A DNA stretch of 64,000 bases from Lineus longissimus (taxonomy: Eukaryota; Nemertea; Pilidiophora; Heteronemertea; Lineidae), in assembly GCF_910592395.1 (NCBI RefSeq), contig NC_088311.1, positions 23,592,646 through 23,656,645 on the forward strand, read 5' to 3'. Shown here piece after piece: positions 14,101 to 26,118 of this stretch. The first letter of the stretch is position 1. Each line of letters starts with the position of its first letter. Below the pieces are notes generated by a model that was given only the letters and a program-made list of their open reading frames with translations, had not been told where the DNA came from and did no database searches. Position numbers and translations under genes: made by a program.

Positions 14101-15123
14101 GCATGCTCCCTTAGCGGACATCTCTCTATTATGGACACCCCCTCTATTCAGGACACTAGTTTGGGCCCCAGTTTTGGTTGTTTTAATTCAATTTGACCTC
14201 TCTAATCAAAACACCTCGCATACCTTGGAAATGAAATGTCTTTTGGTCAACTGTGATTGTAAACGTGCTATCGTCTTCATCATCTATACCAACAACTGCA
14301 CCCTGAAACAAAACATTTTACCTTGAAACCCGGCCGCTAATTTTGTTTATCCTTGTGTATTGTGTATTTATTAACGCCCTACTGGCAACTTTCTGCCCAT
14401 CAAAGTATCAGGTCCAGAAAAGTCCGGAAACTGGAGTTCATGTTCCCAGGAGAATTCCTATTGGGAGTTTGAGCCGTTGAGCTACACGTCATCTTACCTT
14501 GAGTCGGACACATCCTCGTCTGGCACCTCTCATCATCTTCTCCTTTGACTGAAAGTATGTGAATTGTAAAGCCAGCGGAAAGGTAATTTTACAATATCAT
14601 AGCTTTTACAAAATCACACGGATTTGATTTCTGAAGTTTGACTTCATTTTTATCATATTCAAAACATGTTATTGGGGGTATCAATCATAGTTCACACACA
14701 CGTTTCTTAGCTTATTGCCATGCCCATGGTTCCTAGGCTACGCAGTCGTACGTATGTCCCGGCCACAGGCCGCAATCCTGTCGAGAAAGTAAGGTGCTCA
14801 TCACATCTTCGTTGCTTTTGATTTGTCGACATGAAATCATTGTGAGGTCAACTATCTTCATCTTTGCAGCACCATGCATCATAATTGACATAACAAGTGA
14901 AAGTGTGTGAAGAAGACAAAAATGAGGTGAGAGGGGAGAGGGGGAGGGGCAAAAATTAAAAAGAGGGACATTATTTTACTTAGGCCTAAGGCAAAAAGGG
15001 GAGGCTTACAGTATAGTAGGACAGTAGTCCTGCATTGTCATCTAGGACGAACCATCGATATTGCCATCCTTTCATGACATTCGTCCACTTAGAAAGAGGA
15101 CCTTCTATCTTTGCCTGGCCCAT
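5110..15123 (-). CDS. OSBPL9: oxysterol-binding protein-related protein 9 (ORP9), complete, 20 coding exons
   Basis: Sterol/PI4P exchange protein of ER-Golgi contact sites. Minus-strand exons: 15123-15010, 14548-14498, 14302-14224, 13990-13914, 13645-13550, 13110-13033, 12415-12365, 12060-11970, 11456-11367, 10498-10336, 10118-10036, 9861-9832, 9658-9496, 9095-8921, 8624-8540, 8158-7984, 7611-7515, 6141-6019, 5904-5677, 5412-5110. All junctions have GT/AG and matching phase; total 2352 nt, 783 aa (human about 736). Residues about 7-107 form a PH domain ([19 protein letters not shown]). Acidic-flanked FFAT-like motifs lie at about 227-233 (EFFEDTA) and 280-286 (NFFDAEE). The ORD contains the signature EQVSHHPP at 468-475. 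The start [13 protein letters not shown] has A at -3 and G at +4; the frame stays open upstream to a Met at 15306, so a longer N-terminus is possible. The C-terminus extends past the usual end with a Q/E-rich, acidic tail. PH sequence favours ORP9 over ORP10/11. Confidence 0.95.
8886..8909. repeat. AAAT microsatellite
   Basis: Short run of aaat/ataa units in the OSBPL9 intron just after the exon ending at 8921 (minus strand). Confidence 0.85.
11500..11575. repeat. short tandem repeat in OSBPL9 intron
   Basis: Three copies of a ~24-bp unit containing actcagtataacctacc, separated by ggt or aac variants. Confidence 0.8.
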
Positions 15124-15348
15124 CTTCTTTATTTTTGAGAAATTTATGTTGCAGAAACCATACACTTCACAGTTGACCTTGACCTTTTCTGAACTTTCAA
15201 CCGGAACCTTCATTAGCCAATCAGATTCCAGCGGTATGTTTGAAACAGGAGGGGGCTCTTTAGGTGTGAAAATCGTAAATAAAACATAATTTACTAGAAG
15301 TGTCACTTATGATAGATAGGCTAAGATGAACGTACACATCTAGAAAAT
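15124..15348. promoter_or_regulatory. candidate bidirectional promoter between OSBPL9 and DEPDC1
   Basis: Only 225 bp separate the divergent start codons (OSBPL9 ATG at 15123 on minus, DEPDC1 ATG at 15349 on plus). Both 5' UTRs and the core promoter elements would have to fit here unless upstream non-coding exons exist. No TATA box in convincing position was seen. The OSBPL9 frame stays open to a Met at 15306, so part of this interval could be coding on the minus strand. Confidence 0.55.
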
Positions 15349-18300
15349 ATGGAGAATACGTCGCAGTCAAGTTCAGGCCCATATAGGGCCACAAAATTGG
15401 TGAGTTGTTCTATTTTCTACCCATTTCTATTGTCGGACGGTGACATGAAGCGGTGGCAGTGTAAAAATATAAACAAGTTGTCCCAGAATAGATCACAACT
15501 AATTAGACCTGCAAGAAATAAGAAAATTGAGATAGTTTTTGGCAAAACGTGTGGTCTGATAGAACAGAAATGTTGAATTAATGCGGAAGGAAGAGATTTT
15601 CATTATTATTCTTCTGAATCTGACTCTTGAGTTCTTCTTTGATCTTGTTGATGTGGGTAATTTTGAGGTGGGCCGTTCCGTTTGAGACAGCCAATTCAAA
15701 GATATTGCATGCAGCAGTCGCCAGTCCAGTGTTGTGGCACAAAGCAGGTCAAATTAGTTATGGCTTTCGTTCACGTGTTGTTAATTAATACTTGTATTAG
15801 AATACTTCATCCAAAGGCAAACTGCTTGAAATTATAGGGCAGCCATCTATGACAGGCGTTCTTCATTTTCAATACAAGTGTACCCCGATGATCACAGCCC
15901 TGCAAAATAAGCACCAGTCTCTAATGGCCGCAAATGGATTTATTCCATGTTGGCCTTATGGCATGACTAAAGAATTTACTTACCAATTCCAGTATGGCAT
16001 GATGGGAATGAGGAGAGGGAGATTTATGGACAGTTCTGCCAGATTTTTATCAAAAAAATAATAATCAATCTTCTTTTTTTCTCAGTGGAATGAGGTCCTT
16101 CATGCCTTCAGAGACAACATGCCAATTGGACGTCACAGGCGGAACATGAGGACTTATGAACATTGCTTTGTTGCATCTGATTCTGTTGACTGGCTTCATG
16201 AATATCTCAAAAGAAATTCGAACTTTGGGGCTGGTGTTTCAAGGTAGGATTGTTTTCAGTACATCAAGAAAACTAATTCTGTTCTGTTGTTAATTGATTT
16301 TTCTGAATGTGAGACTAACAGTGCAGATGTCATTTCGATAAAAAAACATAAATGTCAATTCAAATCTCAAACATACATTTGTTGACTCTGTATAAACTCA
16401 CTTTTATTTCTGATGTTTTTTGTATGCAGATGTCATTTCCTGAATTTGGAATGTAATACTTCCACATGTAGTACTGCATTTACTGCAGGTAATATTTTGA
16501 CCGTTGGACAAAAGATCACATAATTGTTTTTGACACCACTATTCATCAATTTCCTCTCCTCCAGAGCTTAGCCCACTGTCTGGGAGAGTTCTCACCTCTG
16601 TGATTGAGTGATCACTAATTAGGTGTTTATTAATTTCTCTTAATCCAATAATATTAATACCTTTGTCACACTGTAAGGCAGATTGCCCCACCCTAGTTGT
16701 TTGTCATAGGGGATTTAATCATGTACAAGTGGAGGTAGAATGGGGATTATGATTAATAATCATGTTCATAATGTAAATATGGGTACATGTAGTTTGGTTC
16801 ATGAACAGAGTTGATCTGACCAATCATCAATTAACTTTGGAATTAATTTTGGATAGGTAGTTAAGTTTTCTCTATGTGCCAGCATTTACCAGCATGAAAA
16901 AACAAGACTGACATGTTGCTAGGGCTAATGTCAAGCCCCAGAAAATTACAGTAAAAAAAGTTTTGTGTTATGGAGATCAATTTCTTGTTCAATTGTTGTG
17001 AAATAAAAAAAGTGAAGGGCTTGCAGATGTTTCGGTGTACACTGGCTATTACCTCTTACTGCTTTGCATAATACTTTTTCGATACGTATTTCTTTTAGTT
17101 ATTGGCAATCATGATTCAAAGGATTTTGGGAACAAGAGATTAAGAACAGTTTTAATTGATTCATTTCAGATACCAGACTGCTCAGTTGTTGCAGAAGTTT
17201 CATAAAGGTCAAGTTTTTGTTGATGTTCGTGGCAGCAAACACAAGGAACAGTTTCAAGACAATGGCAGACTTTATAGGTAAATGTCAATTTGTGATGGAA
17301 TTGGACACCTCACTTGTGAGAGTGGAATGTAATGCCTAATGTGTTCATTTCGACTCTGAGGGCTTCTCATGGTGTCTTCTGCCTTCTTGCTCAAATGTTG
17401 AGAAACTATCAGGCCCTAGTCATACATTTATAGTACATGTATAGTGATTAGTGTGCAACTGCTAGCCTGGACTGTGATAAACTACTAACTTATCATAAAA
17501 ATGCAACCTTTGTTTGAAAATATTTTTTCACAAACTAAAGTCAATGATTGTTACATCTTGATTATTACATTTCAGATTCGTACCAAAATCTCCAGTCAAA
17601 AATAACCGTACCCCGCTGAAAAGGAAGAAAAATCTTGGGAACCAGACACCTGTTCACCGGCCATTGAAACTCGACTTCACAGATGTGGTAAAGCCAGTTG
17701 AATGTCGACGAGAGGCAGAATTACCAAAGTGTCATCTGGTAGCAAAGCAGTTGACGACAGAGGAAATTGAAAATGTATTCAGAACTGCCACCCTTGCCAA
17801 GTAGGTTCAAAACCTCTTACTAAGTCTTGATATTTGTAAGGCCATAACTAGCAAATACACAAATCCTGTGGTGGGTTGTTTTGATATTTGTTCTAAATTG
17901 GTGGCAAGTAGTACAAAAATTAGCAGGAACTGTTGGCTCACATGAAAAACAACTGATCCTAGGCAGATCAGTCTCGGTGATAAGGTCAACTGGTGGTGAA
18001 TAGCCGATGCCAATTCTCAGGATGTTTGATGTTAAATACCAAAATGTATGGACAGCATGATTTTTTCAAGTTTATTCTGATCAGTGATTTATCTTGAAGT
18101 TGATGATCATTTTTGTGCATTTTTTAGGTTACGGAGATTGCTTGGTGTACACAGTCTGGATGAAATCATAGAAATGCCAAAAGTGAAAGGCCAACATGTT
18201 CGTCACAACCTGACGCACCTTAATAAGACTGGAGTTGTGACGAATATAATCAAAGAGGAACAGTTGCCGCACTGGATTCTGTCGGCTATGAGATGTCTTG

Positions 18301-21300
18301 CATATTGTAAGTTGTAGCGAAGCACAAGGGGACCAACCATATCCTGCAGTTATATGTCTAAGTCGTCTCATGGGTAATTGATTTAATTTAAGTCTGGGAG
18401 GCTGTGTGGTCTAGTGAAGGTGGCAGCCTCACAATGAGAACTGCAATACTGACACATTGCTTGTGGTGTTTAACAAATCAAGTCAACTTTGCTTGTCCAT
18501 CATTTGAATGCTAAGACATAAACCCAGCATGCTTTGAGTTGAACTATCAACTTAACCTTACAACTTAATTTGAACTATCCACTTTCTTTGCACAGGGCCT
18601 GACCAAGGTGAGGACAACTTCAGTCAGCGCTACCCAGGTTTTGAACGAGACGTCTTCCGCGCTGTGAAGGAACACTTCCAGTCCTTGGATGAGCCACTGC
18701 TAACCTATGACAACTATGAACTCTTCGTGAATGTTTTATGTGAGTTAAATTATAAATGTGCCTGTAGGGAATGTTTAGCATAGAAATACAGAATGACCAT
18801 CCTACTTGATGAAAGGATTTTTTGAGACCTGTGTGCATGATAAGCATCTGATTTTTGCCCTTCTTGGTGAATCTCCAATGAAAGTTCTTCCGAAATTGTC
18901 ATCATACATCAAACAGGACGGTCCTCCAATCTTTGAATTGATGACCACGCACATTTTTTTTAGAAAGTTCAAGAAGAAAAGTTTGCATGAAGTGCTTGGT
19001 TGAGTTGACAAAACTCATTGGCTCCATGGACAGCTAGGTTATGGCTCCATGGACAGCTAGGTTATGGCTCCATGGACAGCTAGATTATGGCTCCATGGAC
19101 AGCTAGGTTATGGCTCCATGGACAGCTAGATTATGGCTCCATGGACAGCTAGGTTATGGCTCCATGGACAGCTAGGTTATGGCTCCATGGACAGCTAGGT
19201 TATGGCTATGTTCGGTTGTAGGGCTCTGCATGTTAGTATTGATTGCTCCATCTAATTCATGGTAGTGTTCTTCACACATATCCTTGGTTCAAAGTTGCAT
19301 GATTGTTTTCTCTCTCCTTGCATGTGCTGCTGATGTTCTTCAATGGTGACTGTAGTGCACATTGAAAACCCTGACCCAAGACGCTCGACACCACAAGGGA
19401 ACAGTACCTATGGATTCTCGCCTATGAGTCAGGAATCCTTTGTGTCCGTGGAAAATCTTGTCCTCAGCATGGCTTCGCCTGCCTCACAGCAGCTAAAGCT
19501 TTCTCAATGGAATGTATCTCAAATCAACTCTAGCATGGAAAACTTTGAATTCTTGCCCCCTGCAAGGCCAATGACATCTTCTCAACCGAATCTCTTGGAC
19601 AGTACATTTGTTAGCGAGGATAGTGCATGCCCTAATCGTTATTCTAGTACCTTCTATGATAACTTTGCATTTGAGCGGACGGATAGCGACCGGAGTCAAA
19701 ATGGAAACCTCCAGAGGCATTACTCTTCAAATAATCTGAACGATGCGGAGAACTATCTGCAGAACATGACAATGCGAAGTAGAAAACAGTCCAATGGGAG
19801 TTTGTGTAGTGAACAGAGTGGTACGAGCACTGTTAGTGGGCGAAGTGGTCGCAGTGGAGTCAGTCACATGAGTGGTCGCAGTGGTGTCAGTCACATAAGT
19901 GGTCGCAGTGCCTACAGCACATCCACAGCTTACAGCACACGCAGCGGAATGAACGCAGCCACGACACGTGCTGATCCTGGCTATTCTCACGTAAGATTAG
20001 CGCGGACACCTAACGCTAAAATGGTCGCCAGTGACCTCAATCGGTCGTGTTCATACCCCAATCATGAGAAGTATCGGGAGCCCCCGCCGCAGTACAGGAA
20101 CCCACCGCCTTATGGCAGCATCCACAGGAAAGCCTCCATTCAAACACTCAATGGTAACCAGTCAGCCTCGGAGCGCACACCAGTGAATCTCAATTCTCGG
20201 CGTTATGTGCGACGTCGGATGACACGCTCTGTCTATTCAGCCCTTTGGGACCATTCATCAAGTAAGACATGTAGATTTGTCGTCAAATTTTCCTCCTGGG
20301 TCTCAGGTTACCTCCTTGTCCAATATAACATTACAAACCACCCACTGATGTTTTTAGAGATGATATTCTTATAATGTTTATTATTTCCATACTTGCTAAC
20401 GGTTGTAACCATTTCTGTTCACTTTGGACAATGTGCAATTCTAAATTCTAAAAAGATTCATGTACATTTAACTTTTCCCAACAAAGACCTCTATTCTCAA
20501 TGTCTTGCTCTTGCAGGTGTATTCAGCGAGACCCATGAAAACAAGTTGATCAGTGCGCTCCAGATCTGTTGTCTTCTGCTTCCACCTGGCAACAGACGTA
20601 AGCTTCATCTTCTGCTGCGTCTCATGAACAAGATGGTCAACAACACAGAACTCCATCTCGATGACGATCTGCCAATTCGCACTCAGGTTCTGCAGACGTT
20701 CTGCCGTTGTATTATTGTCAGTGCCATGGAGGGAGAGTTTGACGAGCAGACGTCACTATGCCTGACTGCCTTCATGATGGACAACTATGATAGGATCATG
20801 GTTGTGCCACAAGATCTCAAGGAGCACATCGAGACAAGATTGGCGGAGATGCAGCGAGCTCAGGTAAGACGATATCCGACTATGATTCCGGAAAGTTTAG
20901 GTGCATATGCTTGCCATGTCATAGTACTGTGCTACATCATTACAACTGTGGCTGGATGTCATGCTTTGCCAACATTGAACATGTCAGATTAGGACAAAAT
21001 GTTTTCAAGAGAGTCAACTTCGATGCATCAGCTGGGCACCACGTCACTGCTCTATCTCAGCATCAAGGACCACTAGTCCAGGTACACTCATTAGAATGTT
21101 GCACTTGCCAGCATATATCTGCTTATCTTTCCATTGAATCTAACATTTCTATAATATTGATTTTTACAGGTGAAGTACGTTGAAGATCCGGTGATGGTTA
21201 CGTTTTGCAAGCGATTAACCCAAGAAGAATATGAACAAGAGACATTGTCAAACTCGGAGCTGGCGATTGCAGATCTACTGGAAGCGATTGTCAAAAATGA

Positions 21301-21614
21301 AAAGATGGCATTCAAAGAGAAGAAGAAGAAATTGAAACAGGTGGGTGTGGCTGAAAGATTTGAAGGACGAGATATCGGCCAAAAAACGCACACGTGCAAA
21401 TTTTTGATGAAAAATACTTTCAGGACTCGAGTGTCCGTTCAGGGTATCGTGGTGGCTTTGCTAATACGTGTTTCTGTCTTCTCAGTTTCAGAAGGAGTAT
21501 CCCAAAATCTACCAGAGGAAGTTCCCAAATGCTGAGAGTGAGGCGGCCGTGATCCCAGCCAAGTCCAAATCTCGGACTCCGTTACTTAGCAAGTTGAAGA
21601 CGATGCGTCTGTAG
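15349..21614 (+). CDS. DEPDC1: DEP domain-containing protein 1 (DEPDC1 family), complete, 10 coding exons
   Basis: Exons: 15349-15399, 16086-16243, 17170-17277, 17576-17800, 18128-18306, 18596-18739, 19356-20261, 20517-20863, 21170-21340, 21486-21614. All phases join; 2418 nt, 805 aa (human DEPDC1 811). Exon 1 encodes GPYRATKL, spliced to WNEV exactly as in vertebrate DEPDC1. DEP domain about residues 18-106; RhoGAP-like domain about 180-290 (LPHWILSAMRCLAYW, GFERDVFRAV), with no recognisable arginine-finger motif. A long Ser-rich middle exon (about 289-590) holds repeated SGRSG(V/A) units and a PPPY motif near 540. The C-terminal helical region has LQICCLLLPPGNRRKL and EKKKKLKQFQKEYP, both family hallmarks. 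Family members are mitosis-linked regulators in vertebrates; the role here is inferred. As a probable pre-duplication gene it may correspond to DEPDC1A and DEPDC1B together. Head-to-head with OSBPL9. Confidence 0.95.
18395..18500 (+). repeat. possible tRNA-derived SINE fragment in DEPDC1 intron 5
   Basis: The stretch ggctgtgtggtctagtgaag resembles the A-box and 5' end of tRNA-derived SINEs (tggtctagtg matches 10 of 11 box A positions). No convincing B box follows, so it is degenerate or a chance match. Confidence 0.3.
19021..19205. repeat. 23-bp tandem repeat in DEPDC1 intron 6
   Basis: Eight near-identical copies of a 23-bp unit containing ggctccatggacagctag. The only variation seen is aggtt versus agatt. 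Such high identity suggests recent expansion and likely length polymorphism. Confidence 0.95.
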
Positions 21615-23829
21615 CATGGTTCATATGACATTTTTCCAGCATGCATAATGGAATACGCTTGTTGATTAGGTTAAATGCCAAGACCCAGAAGTGCAGCAGG
21701 GGTTGGCTGTACTTTTGGAAATTGTGGTGTTTTCCTCGCAATCATGTCAGATCAGAATATTATGTCATTCAGGTGCTTTGTGAAAATGGGATGCAATATT
21801 ATATGTATACTTCTTATGTTAATAGATTGGTGTCCTTTTCCATCAGGTGTTTGGTTAAAATCACCCTGGCTAGGCCTAAAACTAATAGGAATTTACTCAA
21901 AATCAAGAAATGTCATACACCAATACACACGGTGTAGACGCTGGTGTAGATTTGTCCCCACCCCTCAACTATTCCCCAGTGTGTTAGACCAACCCTAATT
22001 GCCCAGCAACATTAGTAGAGTTTGACCTAACAGCTTGGTGTCAATAATGTGGCCATAAGGGCTCAGCATGAAGTCAAGTTTGAATTTGTTATTGACATTA
22101 GATCAAGTGGACTAATATAGTGAGATGAATGCTTGAGTAGGCCTTATATGTTTTCTGTCTAAGGCCTAGGTAGTTGTCTAAAAGGAGGCAACTGGAAGTG
22201 TGAGTTGATAACTGTTGGAAGTGCTGCAGTTTTGTTTTAATTGCAATGGCTGACCAAAAAAAATCATTCCTTGTGAAAAAACTTCATGGCTGAATTCAAA
22301 GGAACCTGTCTAGCCAAGTGGAACACAAAAGTTTGTAAACAAATTGATGACAGTACTTCCTAAAAACATGAGTTTACTTGTCTTAAAGTTGTTTGTTTTG
22401 ACATCGAAATTGTTCAAAATATGTTTTTAGGTGTGATTTCAGTTTTAACCTCCATGACAATATCATTTTAATTGCACAATTTTGAGATTCAGACTTTTTT
22501 AGAGAATTTGTTTAGCATGTCGAAATTTTAGTGGTGTAAAATTTGCGTAAGATTTTACTGTTATATATTTTGAGTTCTCATAGTGTTATGATAATTAGTA
22601 AAAGGATGCTAAGATAGTACTTTCAACTTGTAAAAGTTTGCAATGTTAGTGTTAGGTTGGTTTTAAATTCATTAATCAGAATTCTGCAGCTCCATTTTAA
22701 TGTACATACTTGTTGCCATTCATGTACCGGTATTTGATGGAAAATTGTTGAAGATTTTGAAATCGGTGTAATCAGGAGTTGTGGAACAGTTCATTTCCAA
22801 CAAAAGGCTGCATGTAACAGTCCATCTGTCAGCCTGAATGTGGGGCAGTTACAAATTAGGAATGTTCTACAAGTGTACTTTTAGAGATATATCTACCTTC
22901 TAAAAGCATAGATAGTGGTATTCATATAAATTTGCATGTTTAGTGTACATCTAGATCTAAATTATGTATATGTGCTTCTGCTGATTCTTGCAAATATTAT
23001 TTACCATAGGTTGAGGAGAACGTAGATCTGTCCAGTAGAAATTGTGTAGAAACATGAAACTAACAAATGAGATGTAAAGAGTTATCTGAGCTGTCCATCT
23101 CGGGCTGATCACGAAGAGGTTACAACATCAGACCAATATAACCCATTGACCATATCTTGCTCAGGGGATATCTCTATACTGCCGCATTGGTTCTTGAGGT
23201 ACAACTCAGATTAATCTTTATAATGTATCGATGAAGATAATATTTACTTGTATTTGGTACCTGAATGTTTATGTGCATGAAAATGAATCAATCTTTACAT
23301 GTAATATGTTTATATACTAGTATGAACTTTGCACTTGTGTTCTTTTCTGTTTGATTTCAATTGTCCATTCTCTTGGAGTAGAACTCTACTTGAGAAAGAA
23401 TGCAGGAGATCGAGGACTGCCGAAAGGCCAAAAATCATTAATTTCATAAAAGATAAGGTCAAGAAAATCTAGCTCATATATTGCATGGGCGAGATTTTCT
23501 CTTGTCCCAAGCGGTCACTTCCGATATCGTCTTTCGAGCACCCTTATACCAAAAAATGCGCCATAGATCCTTCATTTTCAATTCGTTAGTTGAAAAATAT
23601 GACAGCATAACGACCCCCTGGCTTCTGTCTTGTCTTTCCGACTACTCCTGGCCTCTTTCTCTATGATAGTCAGTGCAGCTGCTGCTAAAGAGTTAAAGGA
23701 TCACAATAAGATATTGGTTCTAGTTCTTCGATTTGCCGCTAGGGTTCCGTCGTTGGATGTCACCTTGTCGGCCGCTTTTCGGATCCCATGTTCTTTTCAA
23801 AAACAATAAAAATCGCTGCACGGTGAGAA
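21615..23829. other. DEPDC1 3' UTR and intergenic sequence
   Basis: AT-rich sequence with no recognised gene. A candidate plus-strand poly(A) signal AATAAA lies at 23805-23810, directly before the minisatellite. If it were the DEPDC1 signal, the 3' UTR would be about 2.2 kb; nearer variant signals cannot be excluded. Confidence 0.4.
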
Positions 23830-25136
23830 GATGAGACAGTCACAGCCGGGCCGAATCAGTCCTGGCTGTGACCGTCTCATCTATCTCACCACGTTGGCAA
23901 CACGGTGGAGCAGCCAGGACCGATTTGGCCTGGCTGTGACCGTCTCATCTCTCTCACCACGTTGGCAACACGGTGGAGCAGCCAGGACTGATTTGGCCTG
24001 GCTGTGATCGTCTCATCTCTCTCAACACGGTGGAGCAGCCAGGACTGATTTGGCCTAGCTGTGACCGTCTCATCTCTCTCACCACTGATAATGTCAACAC
24101 AGTGGAGCAGCCAGGACCGATTCGGCCTGGCCGTCTCATCTCTCTCATCATGCTGTCAACACAGTGGTGCAGCAAGGGCTGATTCGGCCTGGCTGTGACC
24201 GTCTCAATTCTCTCACCATGTTGGCAACTTGGCATAGCAGCAAAGACTGACTTGGTCTGGCTGTGACCGTCTCATCTCTCTCACCGTGCTGTCAACACGG
24301 TGGTGCAGCAGGGGCTCATTCGGCCTGGCTGTGACTGTCTCATTTCTCTCATCATGTTGTCAACACGGTGGTGCAGCAGGGGCTCATTCGGCCTGGCTGT
24401 GACTGTCTCATCTCTCTCATCATGTTGTCAACACGGTGGTGCAGCAGGGGCTCATTCGGCCTGGCTGTGACTGTCTCATCTCTCTCATCATGTTGCAAAC
24501 ACGGTGGAGCAGCCAAGACTGATTCGGCCTGGCTGTGACCGTCTCATCTCTCTCATCATGTTGCCAACACGGTGGTGCAGCAAGGGCTGATTCGGCCTGG
24601 CTGTGACTGTCTTATCTCTCTCATCATGTTGCAAACACGGTGGAGGAACCAGGACTAATTCGGCCTGGTTGTGACTGTCTTATCTCTCTCATCATGTTGC
24701 AAACACGGTTGTGAGGAACCAAGACTGATTCGGCTTGGCTGTGACCGCCTCATCTCTCTCATCATGTTGACAACACGGTGGAGCAACCAGGACTGATTCG
24801 GCCTGGCTGTGACTGTCTTATCTCTCTCACCATGTTAACATCTTGGCAGAGCAGCCAAGACTGATGTGGCCTGGCTGTGACTGTCTTATCTGTCTCATCA
24901 TGTTGTCAAAACAGTGGAGCAGCCAGGACTTATTCGGCCTGGCTGTGACTGTCTCATCTCTCTCATCATGTTGCCAACACGGTGGTGCAGCAAGGGCTGA
25001 TTCGGCCTGGCTGTGACTGTCTCATCTCTCTCATCATGTTGCCAACACGGTGGAGCAGCCAGGACTGATGCGGCCTGGCTGTGACTGTCTTATCTCTCTC
25101 ATCATGTTGTCAGCACGGTGGAGCAGCCAGGACTGT
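23830..25136. repeat. 68-bp minisatellite, cluster 2 (about 19 units)
   Basis: Tandem copies of a 68-bp unit (gcctggctgtgac recurs at 24323 and 24391, for example). Each unit holds a ctctctcatcatgttg tract and a cacggtgg.gcagc core. Variants include gcagcaggggctcatt and gagcagccaggactgatt forms. It is the same family as 828-1285, in the same orientation. Confidence 0.95.
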
Positions 25137-26118
25137 CAAACAGTTGTGCGAGCTCACTAGAGCTTGCACTTACATAATAGTATAAAACTGAGATATATAT
25201 ATATATATATATACATATATTGTATGCCACGGGATTTACAGTTCCTTTACCATCATCGGATGTGCATCCGATATGCCACGAGATTTAAAGTTCAAAGGTT
25301 TCGGGGATACGATCGATCAAAGGCATGCGAGCCCCATCGGTGGAACCCCAAACTGTCCTCTTGATCGTATCTGTACCACACCACTGGACTGTCAGCGCTC
25401 ATGGACTCCAGTATATCGACCACCGGACCTTAGACGACTAAGCTATTCTTCACCTTCAAACATTATAACTTTGCGACTCACATTGTGCTCGTGGTGTACG
25501 GAAAAGTAGGCCACATGTACTAATAGTGTCTAAAAACAATATTCAGTAGATGGAATCACACTTTTTTCCATTATTGTTTGCTTAATATTGCCCTATTGCC
25601 CTTTTTCATGAATCGGTTTTGAGCATTTTGTTTACAACGTAGTTATTAAATGACGAAATATGACTCGAAAATGTCAAATACTTGCAACTATACGTCCATC
25701 ACTGAAATATTAGTGTACTAATTGCTCGCTATAAGCTAGGTAATTGCGCCCCTAAACCAACTGACAACTCGACTTCCCCGGTACTGAAACTTTAACGTGA
25801 GTTAATTGTAATCTTACTCTCTTCATACCAAACCGATTTATCTAGGAATACAGTTGAACTTCACTAAAAACTAATTAATGATGTGTTGATGAGTTCAATG
25901 AATCCTTTAATTCCTTAGGTTTTCTTGGTGAACTGACGACGTCCGACAATGACCCGTCGACGTACACCTGCAATGCATTGCCATTTGTGTGTAAACAGAT
26001 CTATTTTTGGACGAAACTCAGTCCCTCACAAATGATCACACTGCTTTGACACTTAAATTGAATCCAACTCCTATCCAATATTGACTATTGTCAAGTTGTG
26101 ATTCGTTTATTTTAGGTC
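25137..26118. other. intergenic, upstream region of MDC1
   Basis: Contains an AT dinucleotide run at about 25193-25213, followed by a short duplication (tatgccacgggatttac / tatgccacgagatttaa) flanking the palindrome atcggatgtgcatccgat. An acceptor site (tttattttag) at 26105-26115 precedes the MDC1 ATG by only 3 bases, implying an unseen non-coding first exon here or further upstream. Confidence 0.5.

Noticed and set aside
20393-20992. 199-aa plus-strand frame
   Set aside because: It is DEPDC1 exon 8 (20517-20863) read through into both introns; only the exon part resembles the family.
23830-25136. CRISPR-like regular repeat
   Set aside because: Units are directly adjacent with no unique spacers, in an animal genome; it is a minisatellite.
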